Positions 1 through 7,294 of a stretch of DNA of 64,000 nt are shown piece by piece. The translations under genes were made by a program, and so were the position numbers. Source of the stretch: Streptomyces sp. AC1-42W (GTDB lineage Bacteria; Actinomycetota; Actinomycetes; Streptomycetales; Streptomycetaceae). The stretch lies in assembly GCF_003248355.1 (NCBI RefSeq), contig NZ_QKWY01000002.1, positions 124,001-188,000 on the forward strand, in the 5' to 3' direction. Every line of letters begins with the position of its first letter. Position 1 is the first letter of the stretch. The notes under the pieces were generated by a model, which did no database searches, was not told where the DNA came from, and saw only the letters and a list, made by a program, of their open reading frames with translations.

Positions 1-111
1 ACCCGGCTGATGAGCGGCTGGTCGCTGGCGGCGGCCGGCGCGGGCACCACCGGGGTGAGCCTGCCGGCCGTCGCGGTGGGGGGCGGCGGGGCGCAGGACG
101 GGCTGTTCTGA
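1..111 (+). CDS. C-terminal fragment of an unidentified protein (cut by window edge)
   Basis: The first 37 codons are open in frame 1 and end at TGA 109-111, one base before the next gene's ATG. The visible tail is rich in Ala, Gly and Val and ends GGGGAQDGLF. Codon third positions are G/C rich, so this looks like a real coding end. The product cannot be named from so little. The tight spacing suggests co-transcription with the amidohydrolase that follows. Confidence 0.6.
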   Translation, partial: TRLMSGWSLAAAGAGTTGVSLPAVAVGGGGAQDGLF

Positions 112-112
112 C

Positions 113-1000
113 ATGGTCGGACGCATGGGCGACGAACGCGACGACGTAGTGAGGTTCCGGCAGCGGCTCGGGCTGCCCGGCCTCATCGACGTACACACGC
201 ACTTCATGCCGGAGCGGGTGCTGCGCAAGGTCTGGGCGTACTTCGACTCGGCGGGGCCGCTCACCGGTATGGAGTGGCCGATCACCTACCGGCACAAGGA
301 GGAGGAACGGCTCGCCCTGCTCCGCTCGTTCGGGGTGCTGCGCTTCACGTCGATGCTCTATCCGCACAAGCCGGCCATGGCGGCCTGGCTGAACGGCTGG
401 TCGGCGGAGTTCGCCGCCCGGACCCCCGACTGCCTGCACACGGCGACGTTCTTCCCCGAACCGGACGCGGAGCGCTATGTCCGGGAGGCCGTCGAGGCGG
501 GGGCCCGCGTCTTCAAGGCGCACCTCCAGGTCGGCGGCTACGACCCGAACGACCCGCTGCTCGACCCGGTCTGGGGGCTGCTCGCGGAGGCGGGCGTGCC
601 GGTCGTGACGCACTGCGGCTCCGGCCCGGCGCCCGGCAGGCACACCGGCCCGGACCCCATCGCCCGCGTCCTGGCCCGCCATCCCCGGCTGCCGCTGATC
701 GTGGCGCACCTGGGCATGCCGGAGTACGCGGAGTTCCTGACGCTCGCGGAGAGGTATTCCGGGGTGCGGCTGGACACCACGATGGCGTTCACCGACTTCA
801 CCGAGGACTTCATGCCGTTCCCGAAGGCGGAGCTCCCCCGGCTGGCGGACCTCGGCGACCGCGTCCTGCTGGGCACGGACTTCCCGAACATCCCGTACCC
901 GTACGCCCATCAACTGGAGGCGCTGGAGCGGCTGGGCCTCGGCGACGACTGGCTGCGGGCGGTCTGCCACGACAACGCGAAGGCGCTGTTCGGCCTCTGA
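113..1000 (+). CDS. Amidohydrolase family (TIM-barrel metal-dependent hydrolase)
   Basis: A 295-residue protein starting at ATG 113. Near the N-terminus it carries DVHTHF, the HxH metal motif of the amidohydrolase-2 superfamily. Later come a histidine in VTHCGSG, another in IVAHLGMPEYAEF, and an aspartate in LLGTDFPNIPY, which together match the expected metal ligands and catalytic Asp in the right order. The family hydrolyses or decarboxylates cyclic and aromatic substrates (ACMSD- or TIM-barrel-type); the actual substrate is unknown. It follows the upstream gene with a one-base gap, so the two are probably one transcript. It is unlikely to be functionally tied to the two-component system downstream, because about 100 bp separate them. 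Confidence 0.8.
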   Translation: MVGRMGDERDDVVRFRQRLGLPGLIDVHTHFMPERVLRKVWAYFDSAGPLTGMEWPITYRHKEEERLALLRSFGVLRFTSMLYPHKPAMAAWLNGWSAEFAARTPDCLHTATFFPEPDAERYVREAVEAGARVFKAHLQVGGYDPNDPLLDPVWGLLAEAGVPVVTHCGSGPAPGRHTGPDPIARVLARHPRLPLIVAHLGMPEYAEFLTLAERYSGVRLDTTMAFTDFTEDFMPFPKAELPRLADLGDRVLLGTDFPNIPYPYAHQLEALERLGLGDDWLRAVCHDNAKALFGL

Positions 1001-1098
1001 GGAACCGGAGAGCGTCGGAGAGCCGGGGCGCCGCTTTCTCAGGGAATTCACAGAAACGGGAAAGAACTCTCTCAGAGCCGTCTTCGAGGCTGTGGGTC

Positions 1099-1839
1099 AT
1101 GACGACGACGACCTCGCCCCTGGGGCGTACCGAACTGCTCAGGCCGGACCGTACCCCCGTACGGGTCCTGGTCGTGGACGACGAGGCTTCGCTCACGGAG
1201 CTGCTGTCGATGGCGCTCCGCTACGAGGGCTGGGAGGTGCGCAGCGCCGGGGACGGGGCCGGTGCCGTGCGGGCGGCCCGCGAGTTCCGGCCGGACGCGG
1301 TGATCCTCGACGTGATGCTGCCCGACGTGGACGGACTCGCCGTCCTCGGCCGGCTGCGCCGGGAGCTGTCCGACGTGCCGGTGCTGTTCCTGACCGCGCG
1401 GGACTCCGTGGAGGACCGGATCGCCGGGCTCACGGCGGGCGGCGACGACTACGTCACCAAGCCGTTCAGCCTGGAGGAGGTCGTGGCCCGGCTGCGCGGG
1501 CTGATCCGCCGCTCGGCCACGGCGACGGCGCGCAGCGAGTCGCGGCTCGTCGTGGGCGATCTGGTGCTCGACGAGGACAGCCACGAGGTGAGCCGGGGCG
1601 GTACGGGCATCCATCTGACGGCGACCGAGTTCGAGCTGCTGCGGTTCCTGATGCGCAACCCGCGCCGGGTGCTCAGCAAGGCGCAGATCCTGGACCGGGT
1701 CTGGAACTACGACTTCGGCGGCCAGGCCAACGTGGTCGAGCTGTACATCTCCTATCTGCGCAAGAAGATCGACGCGGGCCGCACACCCATGATCCACACC
1801 CGGCGCGGGGCGGGGTACCTGATCAAGCCCGGTGAGTAG
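1099..1839 (+). CDS. OmpR/PhoB-family response regulator
   Basis: A 246-residue response regulator. The receiver domain (about residues 18-130) shows VLVVDDEASL (acidic pocket), AVILDVMLPD (phospho-acceptor Asp), LFLTARDS (Thr switch) and YVTKPFS (conserved Lys). The C-terminal winged-helix domain (about 145-240) has TATEFELLRFL and the DNA-binding stretch VVELYISYLRKKI followed by IHTRRGAGYLIK. The open frame runs further upstream, but that part lacks domain sense; ATG 1099 is the first start in front of the receiver. It overlaps the kinase start by 8 bases (GTGAGTAG). From memory the pair resembles S. coelicolor SCO4020/SCO4021. Confidence 0.9.
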   Translation: MTTTTSPLGRTELLRPDRTPVRVLVVDDEASLTELLSMALRYEGWEVRSAGDGAGAVRAAREFRPDAVILDVMLPDVDGLAVLGRLRRELSDVPVLFLTARDSVEDRIAGLTAGGDDYVTKPFSLEEVVARLRGLIRRSATATARSESRLVVGDLVLDEDSHEVSRGGTGIHLTATEFELLRFLMRNPRRVLSKAQILDRVWNYDFGGQANVVELYISYLRKKIDAGRTPMIHTRRGAGYLIKPGE

Positions 1840-3466
1840 CGGAGTGCGCCGGCGGCCGTGGACCCTGCGCACCCGGCTCGTGGTCTCGGCGGTGACGCTG
1901 ATCGCGGTCGTCGCCGCCGTGATCGGCGTGGTGACCGCGATCGCCTACCACAGCTATCTGTACGGGAAGCTGGACGACCAGCTGCGGGACATCGCGGTCC
2001 GGGCGGAGCGGCTGCCGGGTCCGAAGCCGGGCGGGCTCAAGGCGCCGGGCGCCCCGGCCGTCCCCGTCGTCGTCCCGGAGCGCGACCCGCTCGGGTTCAT
2101 CGGCATGGGCGGCCAGCCGCTGCGGACGTTCGGCGCGCTCGTCGAGGACGGCCGGATCGCGGACTCGGCCGTCGTGAAGGACGGCGGGTTCGACGCCGGC
2201 GAGAACACCGAACCGCTCACCGCCGCCCAGCGCGACGCCCTGACGGCGGCCGGTGTCACGGCGGACCGCCGCGCGCACGACGTCGAGCTGCCCGGCCTGG
2301 GCGGCTACCGGGTCCGCGCGGTACCCCTCCACGACGGCGGCACGGTCCTCGTCGGCATCCCCACCGCCGAGGTGAGCCGCGCGCTCAGCACCCTGATCCT
2401 GGTCGAGGTCTGTGTGACCGGCGCCGGGCTGGTCGCCGCCGGGATCGCGGGCACCGTCATCGTCGGGGTCGCCCTGCGCCCGCTGCGCCGGGTCGCCGCC
2501 ACCGCGACCAGGGTCTCCGAACTGCCCCTGCACAGCGGTGAGGTCGCCCTCCTGGAACGCGTCCCGGACGCCGAGGCGGACCCGCGCACGGAGGTCGGCC
2601 AGGTCGGCGCCGCGCTCAACCGGATGCTGGGCCACGTCGGCTCCGCCCTGGACGCGCGGCAGCGCAGCGAGACACGGGTGCGCCGGTTCGTCGCGGACGC
2701 CAGCCACGAACTGCGCACCCCGCTGGCCTCGATCCGCGGCTACGCCGAACTCACCCGGCGCGGCGGCGAGGAGACCGGTCCGGACACCCGGCACGCCCTC
2801 GGCCGCATCGAGTCCGAGGCGCGGCGCATGACGGGCATGGTCGAGGACCTGCTCCTGCTGGCCCGCCTGGACGCCGGCCGGCCGCTCTCGTACGGGACCA
2901 CCGATCTCTCGCCGCTCGTCGTGGACGCGCTGAGCGACGCCCGCGCGGCGGACACCACCGCAGCCGCCGGCCCCGGCCCCGCGACCACCGGCGCCACCGA
3001 CACCGGCCCCTCCGCCCCCGCCCCGGCCCGGCACTGGCGGCTCGATCTGCCCGACACCCCCGCCATGGTCCGCGCCGACGCCACCCGCATCCATCAGGTG
3101 CTGGTCAACCTGCTGGCCAACGCCCGCTCGCACACCCCGCCCGGCACCACGGTCACGGCCCGCGTCCTGGCCGGTCCGAACCTGCCCTGGGTCACGGTGG
3201 AGATCCAGGACGACGGCCCCGGCATCCCCGCGGACCTCGTCCCGCACATCTTCGAGCGCTTCACCCGGGGCGACGCCTCCCGCTCCCGCCACGCCGGCTC
3301 CACGGGCCTGGGCCTGGCCATCGTGCGGGCGGTGGTGACGGCCCACGGCGGAACGGCGCAGGTGCGGTCGGCACCGGGCGAAACGGTGTTCGCGATACGG
3401 CTGCCCGCCGCCGCCCGGGGGAGCGGCTGGCCCCCACCGCATGGCGAGGGCCGGAAACAGGGGTAG
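1832..3466 (+). CDS. Membrane sensor histidine kinase
   Basis: A 544-residue kinase starting at GTG 1832 inside the regulator's stop. Residues about 13-38 form the first membrane segment, followed by an extracytoplasmic sensor region of about 150 residues. A second membrane segment (TLILVEVCVTGAGLVAAGIA...) and a HAMP-like linker follow. The dimerisation/phospho-acceptor box is DASHELRTPLASIRGY, with His as the phosphorylated residue. The ATPase domain shows the N box (QVLVNLLANARSHTP), G1 (DDGPGIP), F box (FERFTRGD) and G2 (GSTGLGLAIV). It pairs with the preceding regulator through translational coupling. The signal is unknown. Its TAG stop is the exact left border of a 77-bp direct repeat. 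Confidence 0.92.
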   Translation: MSSGVRRRPWTLRTRLVVSAVTLIAVVAAVIGVVTAIAYHSYLYGKLDDQLRDIAVRAERLPGPKPGGLKAPGAPAVPVVVPERDPLGFIGMGGQPLRTFGALVEDGRIADSAVVKDGGFDAGENTEPLTAAQRDALTAAGVTADRRAHDVELPGLGGYRVRAVPLHDGGTVLVGIPTAEVSRALSTLILVEVCVTGAGLVAAGIAGTVIVGVALRPLRRVAATATRVSELPLHSGEVALLERVPDAEADPRTEVGQVGAALNRMLGHVGSALDARQRSETRVRRFVADASHELRTPLASIRGYAELTRRGGEETGPDTRHALGRIESEARRMTGMVEDLLLLARLDAGRPLSYGTTDLSPLVVDALSDARAADTTAAAGPGPATTGATDTGPSAPAPARHWRLDLPDTPAMVRADATRIHQVLVNLLANARSHTPPGTTVTARVLAGPNLPWVTVEIQDDGPGIPADLVPHIFERFTRGDASRSRHAGSTGLGLAIVRAVVTAHGGTAQVRSAPGETVFAIRLPAAARGSGWPPPHGEGRKQG

Positions 3467-3542
3467 TCGGGTGAACGGGTCACCCGAGGCGCTTGGCGTA
3501 CTCCACGAGCCCGGCGAACCCCTGCCGGGACAGGACCAGGTG
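3466..3542. repeat. 77-bp direct repeat, left copy (island border)
   Basis: This 77-base segment is identical to 8204-8280 in the same orientation. It begins at the last base of the kinase stop codon and contains the last 20 or so codons and stop of the DUF397 gene. Its left end includes an inverted repeat, CGGGTGA at 3468-3474 and TCACCCG at 3480-3486, separated by five bases. Two exact copies 4.7 kb apart fit att-like site-specific recombination or a recent duplication. No integrase gene lies between them. Confidence 0.9.
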
Positions 3543-3704
3543 CGGTCCATTGGACAACTTGCTGTCGCGGACCAGGAACTCGCCTGTGGCTGCGGCGTGT
3601 GCTGGGGCCCATTCGACGCACTCGGCTCCCTGGCCGTTGCTGTAGCTGCTCTTCACCCAGACCGGAGACGGCGTGTTCTCGTCAGGAATCAATGTCATCT
3701 TCAT
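3480..3704 (-). CDS. DUF397-domain protein
   Basis: A 74-residue protein with the hallmark WVKSSYSNGQGAECVEWA near the start and a basic end, EYAKRLG. This is the DUF397 family, small actinobacterial proteins nearly always encoded next to an XRE-type regulator and linked to developmental or specialised-metabolism control (WhiJ-type systems). Its start overlaps the end of the XRE gene by 23 bases, so the two are translationally coupled. The 3' end lies within the 77-bp repeat, so a second truncated copy of the C-terminal codons exists at 8211-8280. GC content is visibly lower than in neighbouring core genes. Confidence 0.88.
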   Translation of the reverse strand: MKMTLIPDENTPSPVWVKSSYSNGQGAECVEWAPAHAAATGEFLVRDSKLSNGPHLVLSRQGFAGLVEYAKRLG

Positions 3705-4527
3705 ACTCTTTCAGGTACTTGCGAAGCAGAGACACGCTCTCCCGGCTGTCGAGGGCCTTCGACCGTGCAATGTCCAGAAGCATGGTCAACTCCAGAACCT
3801 CGGCGGGGGCGTCCACTGGTGTGCCGGACGCGAACGACTCGACATATGCGAAGGTCACGCCATCCCGAAGGGTGAGCAGGCTCAAGCTACCGCCCAACAG
3901 GGGGTGTACTCCACAAGAGAAGGGCAGTACCTGCACGCGGACCGCGCTGTTGTTCTCGATCACGTCGAGTATGTGTCTGAACTGATCGGCCATGACCGCC
4001 GGCCCGCCCACCGGGCGACGTAGAGCTGCCTCGTCCATGATGGCCCAGTAGAGCGGGGGTGTGGACGAGTCCAGCACCGCGCGCCGGTGTGAGCGAGTGG
4101 CTACCTGGAGCGCGACTTGCTCGGCGTCCTTACCAGGCATTGACTCGGTGAAGAGGGCAGACGCGTAGTTCTCTGTCTGCAACAGGCCTGGCACAACGCT
4201 GCTGTTGAACGTCTGAATGCGCGCGGCCCGTTTCTCCTCCTCCAGTACTTTCCGCCCGTACACAGGGACCTCTGCTGCTACTGCCACAACAAGTAGCTCG
4301 GCGAACAGCCCTTCGGTGCCGTAGAACTCGTCGAGGGCATCTGCCAACGCCTCTGAGGGAAGCTGCTCCCCTCGCTCGACCCTGCTCAGGTAGGTGTGTG
4401 GGTAGCCCAGCTTCTCAGCGAGGGCGCGTAGGGAGAGTCCCCGCTGAGCTCGTGCGCGGCCCGCACGGGCCGCCAGCATCCCAGCAGGCGACGCGGGCAT
4501 TGCGTCCTCTTCCGGCTCCAACTCCAT
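3682..4527 (-). CDS. XRE-family helix-turn-helix regulator with DUF5753-type C-terminal domain
   Basis: About 281 residues from ATG 4527. The N-terminal helix-turn-helix spans about residues 25-80 (RGLSLRALAEKLGYPHTYLSRVERGEQLPS). The rest matches the DUF5753 type, with the usual VPGLLQTENYASALF stretch and a C-terminal SVSLLRKYLKEYE. Length is normal for the family. An upstream in-frame start at 4578 and an internal ATG at 4503 exist. I prefer 4527 because a GAGAGG lies upstream and the length fits. It forms a pair with the overlapping DUF397 gene and probably regulates the divergently read genes from 4672, with the intergenic region 4528-4671 as the likely operator zone. Confidence 0.85.
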   Translation of the reverse strand: MELEPEEDAMPASPAGMLAARAGRARAQRGLSLRALAEKLGYPHTYLSRVERGEQLPSEALADALDEFYGTEGLFAELLVVAVAAEVPVYGRKVLEEEKRAARIQTFNSSVVPGLLQTENYASALFTESMPGKDAEQVALQVATRSHRRAVLDSSTPPLYWAIMDEAALRRPVGGPAVMADQFRHILDVIENNSAVRVQVLPFSCGVHPLLGGSLSLLTLRDGVTFAYVESFASGTPVDAPAEVLELTMLLDIARSKALDSRESVSLLRKYLKEYEDDIDS

Positions 4528-4671
4528 TGCATGGCTGCCTCTCAAGAGTCTGTCCACTAAGGGTATTTGGTTACGCACGTTCCGTATACCTGGTTCGTTT
4601 CTTTGGTCATGGTGGTGACGGTGAAGTCATCGGCCTCACGAGGGCATTACAGCCAAGGATCGGAGCTGACA

Positions 4672-4911
4672 ATGGACACAGAACGCGCACCACAGGCAGC
4701 ACGTGACAAGGTCAAAGAAGCGGAGCTCGCCTGTGGCGAGTTGCGTGACGCACTCGGTGCGGCGGGCGTGAAATTGCCGTCGCTCGGCCTCGACGTCGTC
4801 TCGTGCGTCGGACCCGACCCGCTTGCGTTGATCGAACTCGGCCGCTGCAACGTGGAGACGGCCCGTGCGCTGGCTGCCGTCGTATGGCTCGACCGGCGGG
4901 AGCCACAGTGA
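4672..4911 (+). CDS. Small hypothetical protein
   Basis: A 79-residue protein from ATG 4672, preceded by a GGAG at suitable distance. The sequence is acidic and Ala/Leu rich (DKVKEAELACGELRDALGAAGV), probably helical, with no signal peptide or membrane segment. It is read divergently from the XRE regulator and its stop overlaps the GTG of the next gene (GTGA), so both are one unit. Small genes of this kind are common beside XRE/DUF397 pairs in Streptomyces. I do not recognise a function. Confidence 0.65.
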   Translation: MDTERAPQAARDKVKEAELACGELRDALGAAGVKLPSLGLDVVSCVGPDPLALIELGRCNVETARALAAVVWLDRREPQ

Positions 4912-5261
4912 GCCGACGAACCTTCCGCTACGTTCCGTTCACCATCGAGCAGGACCCCGTGGCCGAACCGGAGTACGCGGCGTGCTGTGTGTCCGGGGAC
5001 GAGGTGGAGTGCGGTGCGTGCTCTATCACGTACAACTGCCCGGAACTGGTGGAGGAGTGGCAGTGGCGCCATGCCCAGGAGACAGGGCATCGGCGCTACC
5101 GCCGCAACTTTGGCGACTACGCGGTGATGAGGCCCCCGGCAGGCGTGGTCGTGCGGGAGAAGGCCGTACTGCCGGTATCCGCTCCATGCGAGCACCGCAA
5201 GACCGAGAAGCGCGCCGGTACGACGTACTGCCGGGAGTGCGAACGACAGCTCTACCTGTGA
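4908..5261 (+). CDS. Cys-containing small hypothetical protein (DUF7848-like)
   Basis: A 117-residue protein from GTG 4908 overlapping the previous stop. It starts RRTFRYVPFTIEQDP and has paired cysteines (AACCVSGDEVECGACS) plus a C-terminal CEHRKTEKRAGTTYCRECERQ, which looks like a small zinc-binding knuckle (C-H...C-x2-C). The N-terminal half resembles what I recall as the DUF7848 family found next to XRE/DUF397 loci in Streptomyces; that assignment is from memory. The C-terminal zinc-ribbon-like end may be extra. Function unknown. Confidence 0.65.
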   Translation: MSRRTFRYVPFTIEQDPVAEPEYAACCVSGDEVECGACSITYNCPELVEEWQWRHAQETGHRRYRRNFGDYAVMRPPAGVVVREKAVLPVSAPCEHRKTEKRAGTTYCRECERQLYL

Positions 5262-5344
5262 GCCGATGTCTCTGGACCGAGTGGTCGAGGCGGACGTTCC
5301 ACAATCTCGACTCGGCTGCCCTCTCTGTTCTCAAAGGAGATGTA

Positions 5345-6274
5345 ATGCCCCTTCAGCGCTTAGCTGTTCAGAGCTACCTCAACACTCCCGGGCTCGTGCC
5401 TGCGGATCTGTCCATGGTCTTTCTCATGCGGGAGGACGACGACACAAGGGCCCGGCCCATGCCCACACTGACCGTCGGTGAGCTGCCCGAGGCCGTGCAG
5501 GCCTTGGTCTCTCTCGGAGTGAAGTCGGTGAAAATCTTCGCAGGGTCCGGGTCCAGGGACGCCTGCGCATCCCAGGCCGCGTGTGCGACGAGCCTGATGG
5601 CCCGCTCCATCAATGCGGCGAAGAGGGCGGCATCGAATCTGCTGGTCATCACGGAGACCTGCGTCTGCTCGCACAACGACTCGGGTGAGTGCTGGCTCGC
5701 GAGTGACCAAGGCGGCATGGACCTGCCCCGGACGATCGCGACCCTGGCCGCTCAGGCAGTCATGCAGGCCGATGCCGGAGCGGACATCGTGGGCCCGGCG
5801 GCCATGATTCCCGGCTCGGTGCGCGCCGTTCGCGAAGCTCTCGACGGTGCGGGGCATGGGGATGTGGCCGTCATGCCGCACTTGATCTTCGCGTCATCCC
5901 TGTATGAGGGCTACCGGCAATCGATGGGAGCCGCCCCGCGCTCGGGCGCCCGCTTGTTCCAGATCGCGCCCGGGCGGCCGGAGCAGGCTGTGCACGTGGC
6001 GCGGGAGATGGCTGACGAAGGGGCGGACATGATTCTCACTGAGCCGGCCCTGCACACCGTTGACACGCTCGTCCGTCTCAGGAACAAGGTTCCAGTGCCT
6101 CTGGTGCCTTTCTCCGTGTCGGGGGAGTACTTGCGTCTGACCGACACCCGGGACGACGGCGGGCGGGATGTGACGGGGCTGGTCGAGGCGTGCACCGTGC
6201 TCAAACGGGCGGGTGCGGCCCGCATCATCACGTACGGTGCGCTTGAGATCGCCCGCGTGCTCAGGGGTTCCTGA
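5345..6274 (+). CDS. Porphobilinogen synthase (HemB) homologue lacking both catalytic lysines
   Basis: A 309-residue protein from ATG 5345, preceded by AAAGGAGATGTA. Its fold signature is that of 5-aminolevulinate dehydratase: DAGADIVGPAAMIPGSVRAVREALD, a SSLYEGYR segment, GADMILTEPALHTVDT, VPFSVSGEYLRL and KRAGAARIITYGALE all follow the family order. The zinc site is kept as three cysteines (C106, C108, C116; CxC...GxC). The two Schiff-base lysines are missing. The FASSLYEGYR segment is preceded by PHLI instead of a Lys-containing SxK, and the VKPG lysine is Glu (E233 in LTEPA). Known PBGS chemistry needs these lysines, so this is probably a neofunctionalised or non-catalytic homologue. It may act with the two neighbouring HemC homologues. 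Confidence 0.85.
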   Translation: MPLQRLAVQSYLNTPGLVPADLSMVFLMREDDDTRARPMPTLTVGELPEAVQALVSLGVKSVKIFAGSGSRDACASQAACATSLMARSINAAKRAASNLLVITETCVCSHNDSGECWLASDQGGMDLPRTIATLAAQAVMQADAGADIVGPAAMIPGSVRAVREALDGAGHGDVAVMPHLIFASSLYEGYRQSMGAAPRSGARLFQIAPGRPEQAVHVAREMADEGADMILTEPALHTVDTLVRLRNKVPVPLVPFSVSGEYLRLTDTRDDGGRDVTGLVEACTVLKRAGAARIITYGALEIARVLRGS

Positions 6275-7193
6275 TCGCCGCCAGGATGTCCGCTGCTCCT
6301 TGCGAGAGGAGTTCCGCAGCGACAGAAGCCCCCAGCTTCTCGGGGGCGTCGGTCGGGCCCGCCCCGGCTGCCGTGACGTGTTGCGTCCCGTCCAGTGAGG
6401 TTACGGCGGCGGACAAGCGCAGAACCCCACTGCTTCCGATGTGGGCCCAGGCCCCCACCGGAACCGAGCAGCCACCGTGCAGTTCCGCCAGCAGGGATCG
6501 CTCAGCTCGTACGCAGACATCGACCGCAGGGGTTCCGGTGTCGTTCAGAAGTGCGGCAGCCGGGGAGCCGGCTCGTACCTGGATGCCGAGGGCGCCTTGA
6601 CCGGGCGACGGGGGAAAGACAGAGGGGTCGAGGATCTCGCGGATCTCGGGCATCAGACCGAGTCGGTTCAAACCCGCCGCTGCGAGAACAACGGCGTCCA
6701 AGCCCCCCTTGGTCGCTCGGGCAAGCCGGCCGGGAACGTTTCCTCGAATCGGCACTACGTCCAGATCCGGTCGCAGGGCGCGGAGCTGAGCGATCCGGCG
6801 CGGGGCTCCGGTTCCGACTCGCGCGCCCTTCCGTAGTCCTGCGAGTGTCGATCCGCACAGCACGTCGCGGACGTCCTGGCGGGGGCCGGGTGTCGTCAGC
6901 AGACGGGTGCCCGAGTGCACGGAAGTCGGCAGGTCCTTGAGTGAATGCACGATCACATCAACATGCCCGGCGACGAGGGCCGCTTCCTGGTTCGTGGAGA
7001 AGGCGCTTCCGCCAGCCGTTCTCGCGACCTCGGCAAGGGTGGGAGTCACCCGGTCCTGATCTCCGCCTTCGAGGATGACTTCCCGCTTGAACGTGACATC
7101 CGGAAGCCTTCCGGCGAGCGGCGCAAGCCACTCCGTGACCTGTGTACGGGCCAGCTTGCTCGCTCGGGAACCAACACGGATCACGTCGCCCAT
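6261..7193 (-). CDS. Hydroxymethylbilane synthase (porphobilinogen deaminase) homologue 1
   Basis: A 310-residue HemC-type protein. I chose ATG 7193 because GAGGAG lies 8 bases upstream and the product then begins MGDVIRVGSRASKLA as the family does. The open frame extends to 7328. The catalytic Asp is kept in IVHSLKDLP (D87), as is the dipyrromethane-cofactor Cys in LHGGCSVPVG (C242, the same number as in E. coli HemC). Substrate arginines appear in GTGAPRRIAQLRALRPDLDVVPIRGNV. It looks like a working deaminase that polymerises porphobilinogen. Its 3' end overlaps the HemB-like gene tail to tail by 14 bases. No hemA, hemL or hemD is nearby, so it is more likely an accessory copy than the cell's heme gene. 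Confidence 0.85.
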   Translation of the reverse strand: MGDVIRVGSRASKLARTQVTEWLAPLAGRLPDVTFKREVILEGGDQDRVTPTLAEVARTAGGSAFSTNQEAALVAGHVDVIVHSLKDLPTSVHSGTRLLTTPGPRQDVRDVLCGSTLAGLRKGARVGTGAPRRIAQLRALRPDLDVVPIRGNVPGRLARATKGGLDAVVLAAAGLNRLGLMPEIREILDPSVFPPSPGQGALGIQVRAGSPAAALLNDTGTPAVDVCVRAERSLLAELHGGCSVPVGAWAHIGSSGVLRLSAAVTSLDGTQHVTAAGAGPTDAPEKLGASVAAELLSQGAADILAAIRNP

Positions 7194-7294
7194 TCGGTCC
7201 AGCTCCTCGGGATTCAGGCCCTGTTCGGTCCTCATCGTAAGACCGTCAAAACAATGCGTTTTCCGACAGATTGTCACTAAAGGGGAACTTGAGA
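7194..7294. promoter_or_regulatory. Divergent promoter region between the two HemC-like genes
   Basis: This 101-bp gap separates the start codons of the two opposed hemC-like genes. It is AT-richer than its surroundings, around CAAAACAATGCGTTTTCCGA, as expected of promoter DNA. I cannot assign exact -10 or -35 boxes. A shared regulator binding here would switch both genes together; the XRE protein of the same island is a candidate by inference only. Confidence 0.45.

Noticed and set aside
1823..3550. Long minus-strand frame opposite the histidine kinase
   Set aside because: It is a high-GC shadow with repetitive Gly/Arg/Ala composition and no domain, while the plus strand encodes a complete kinase.
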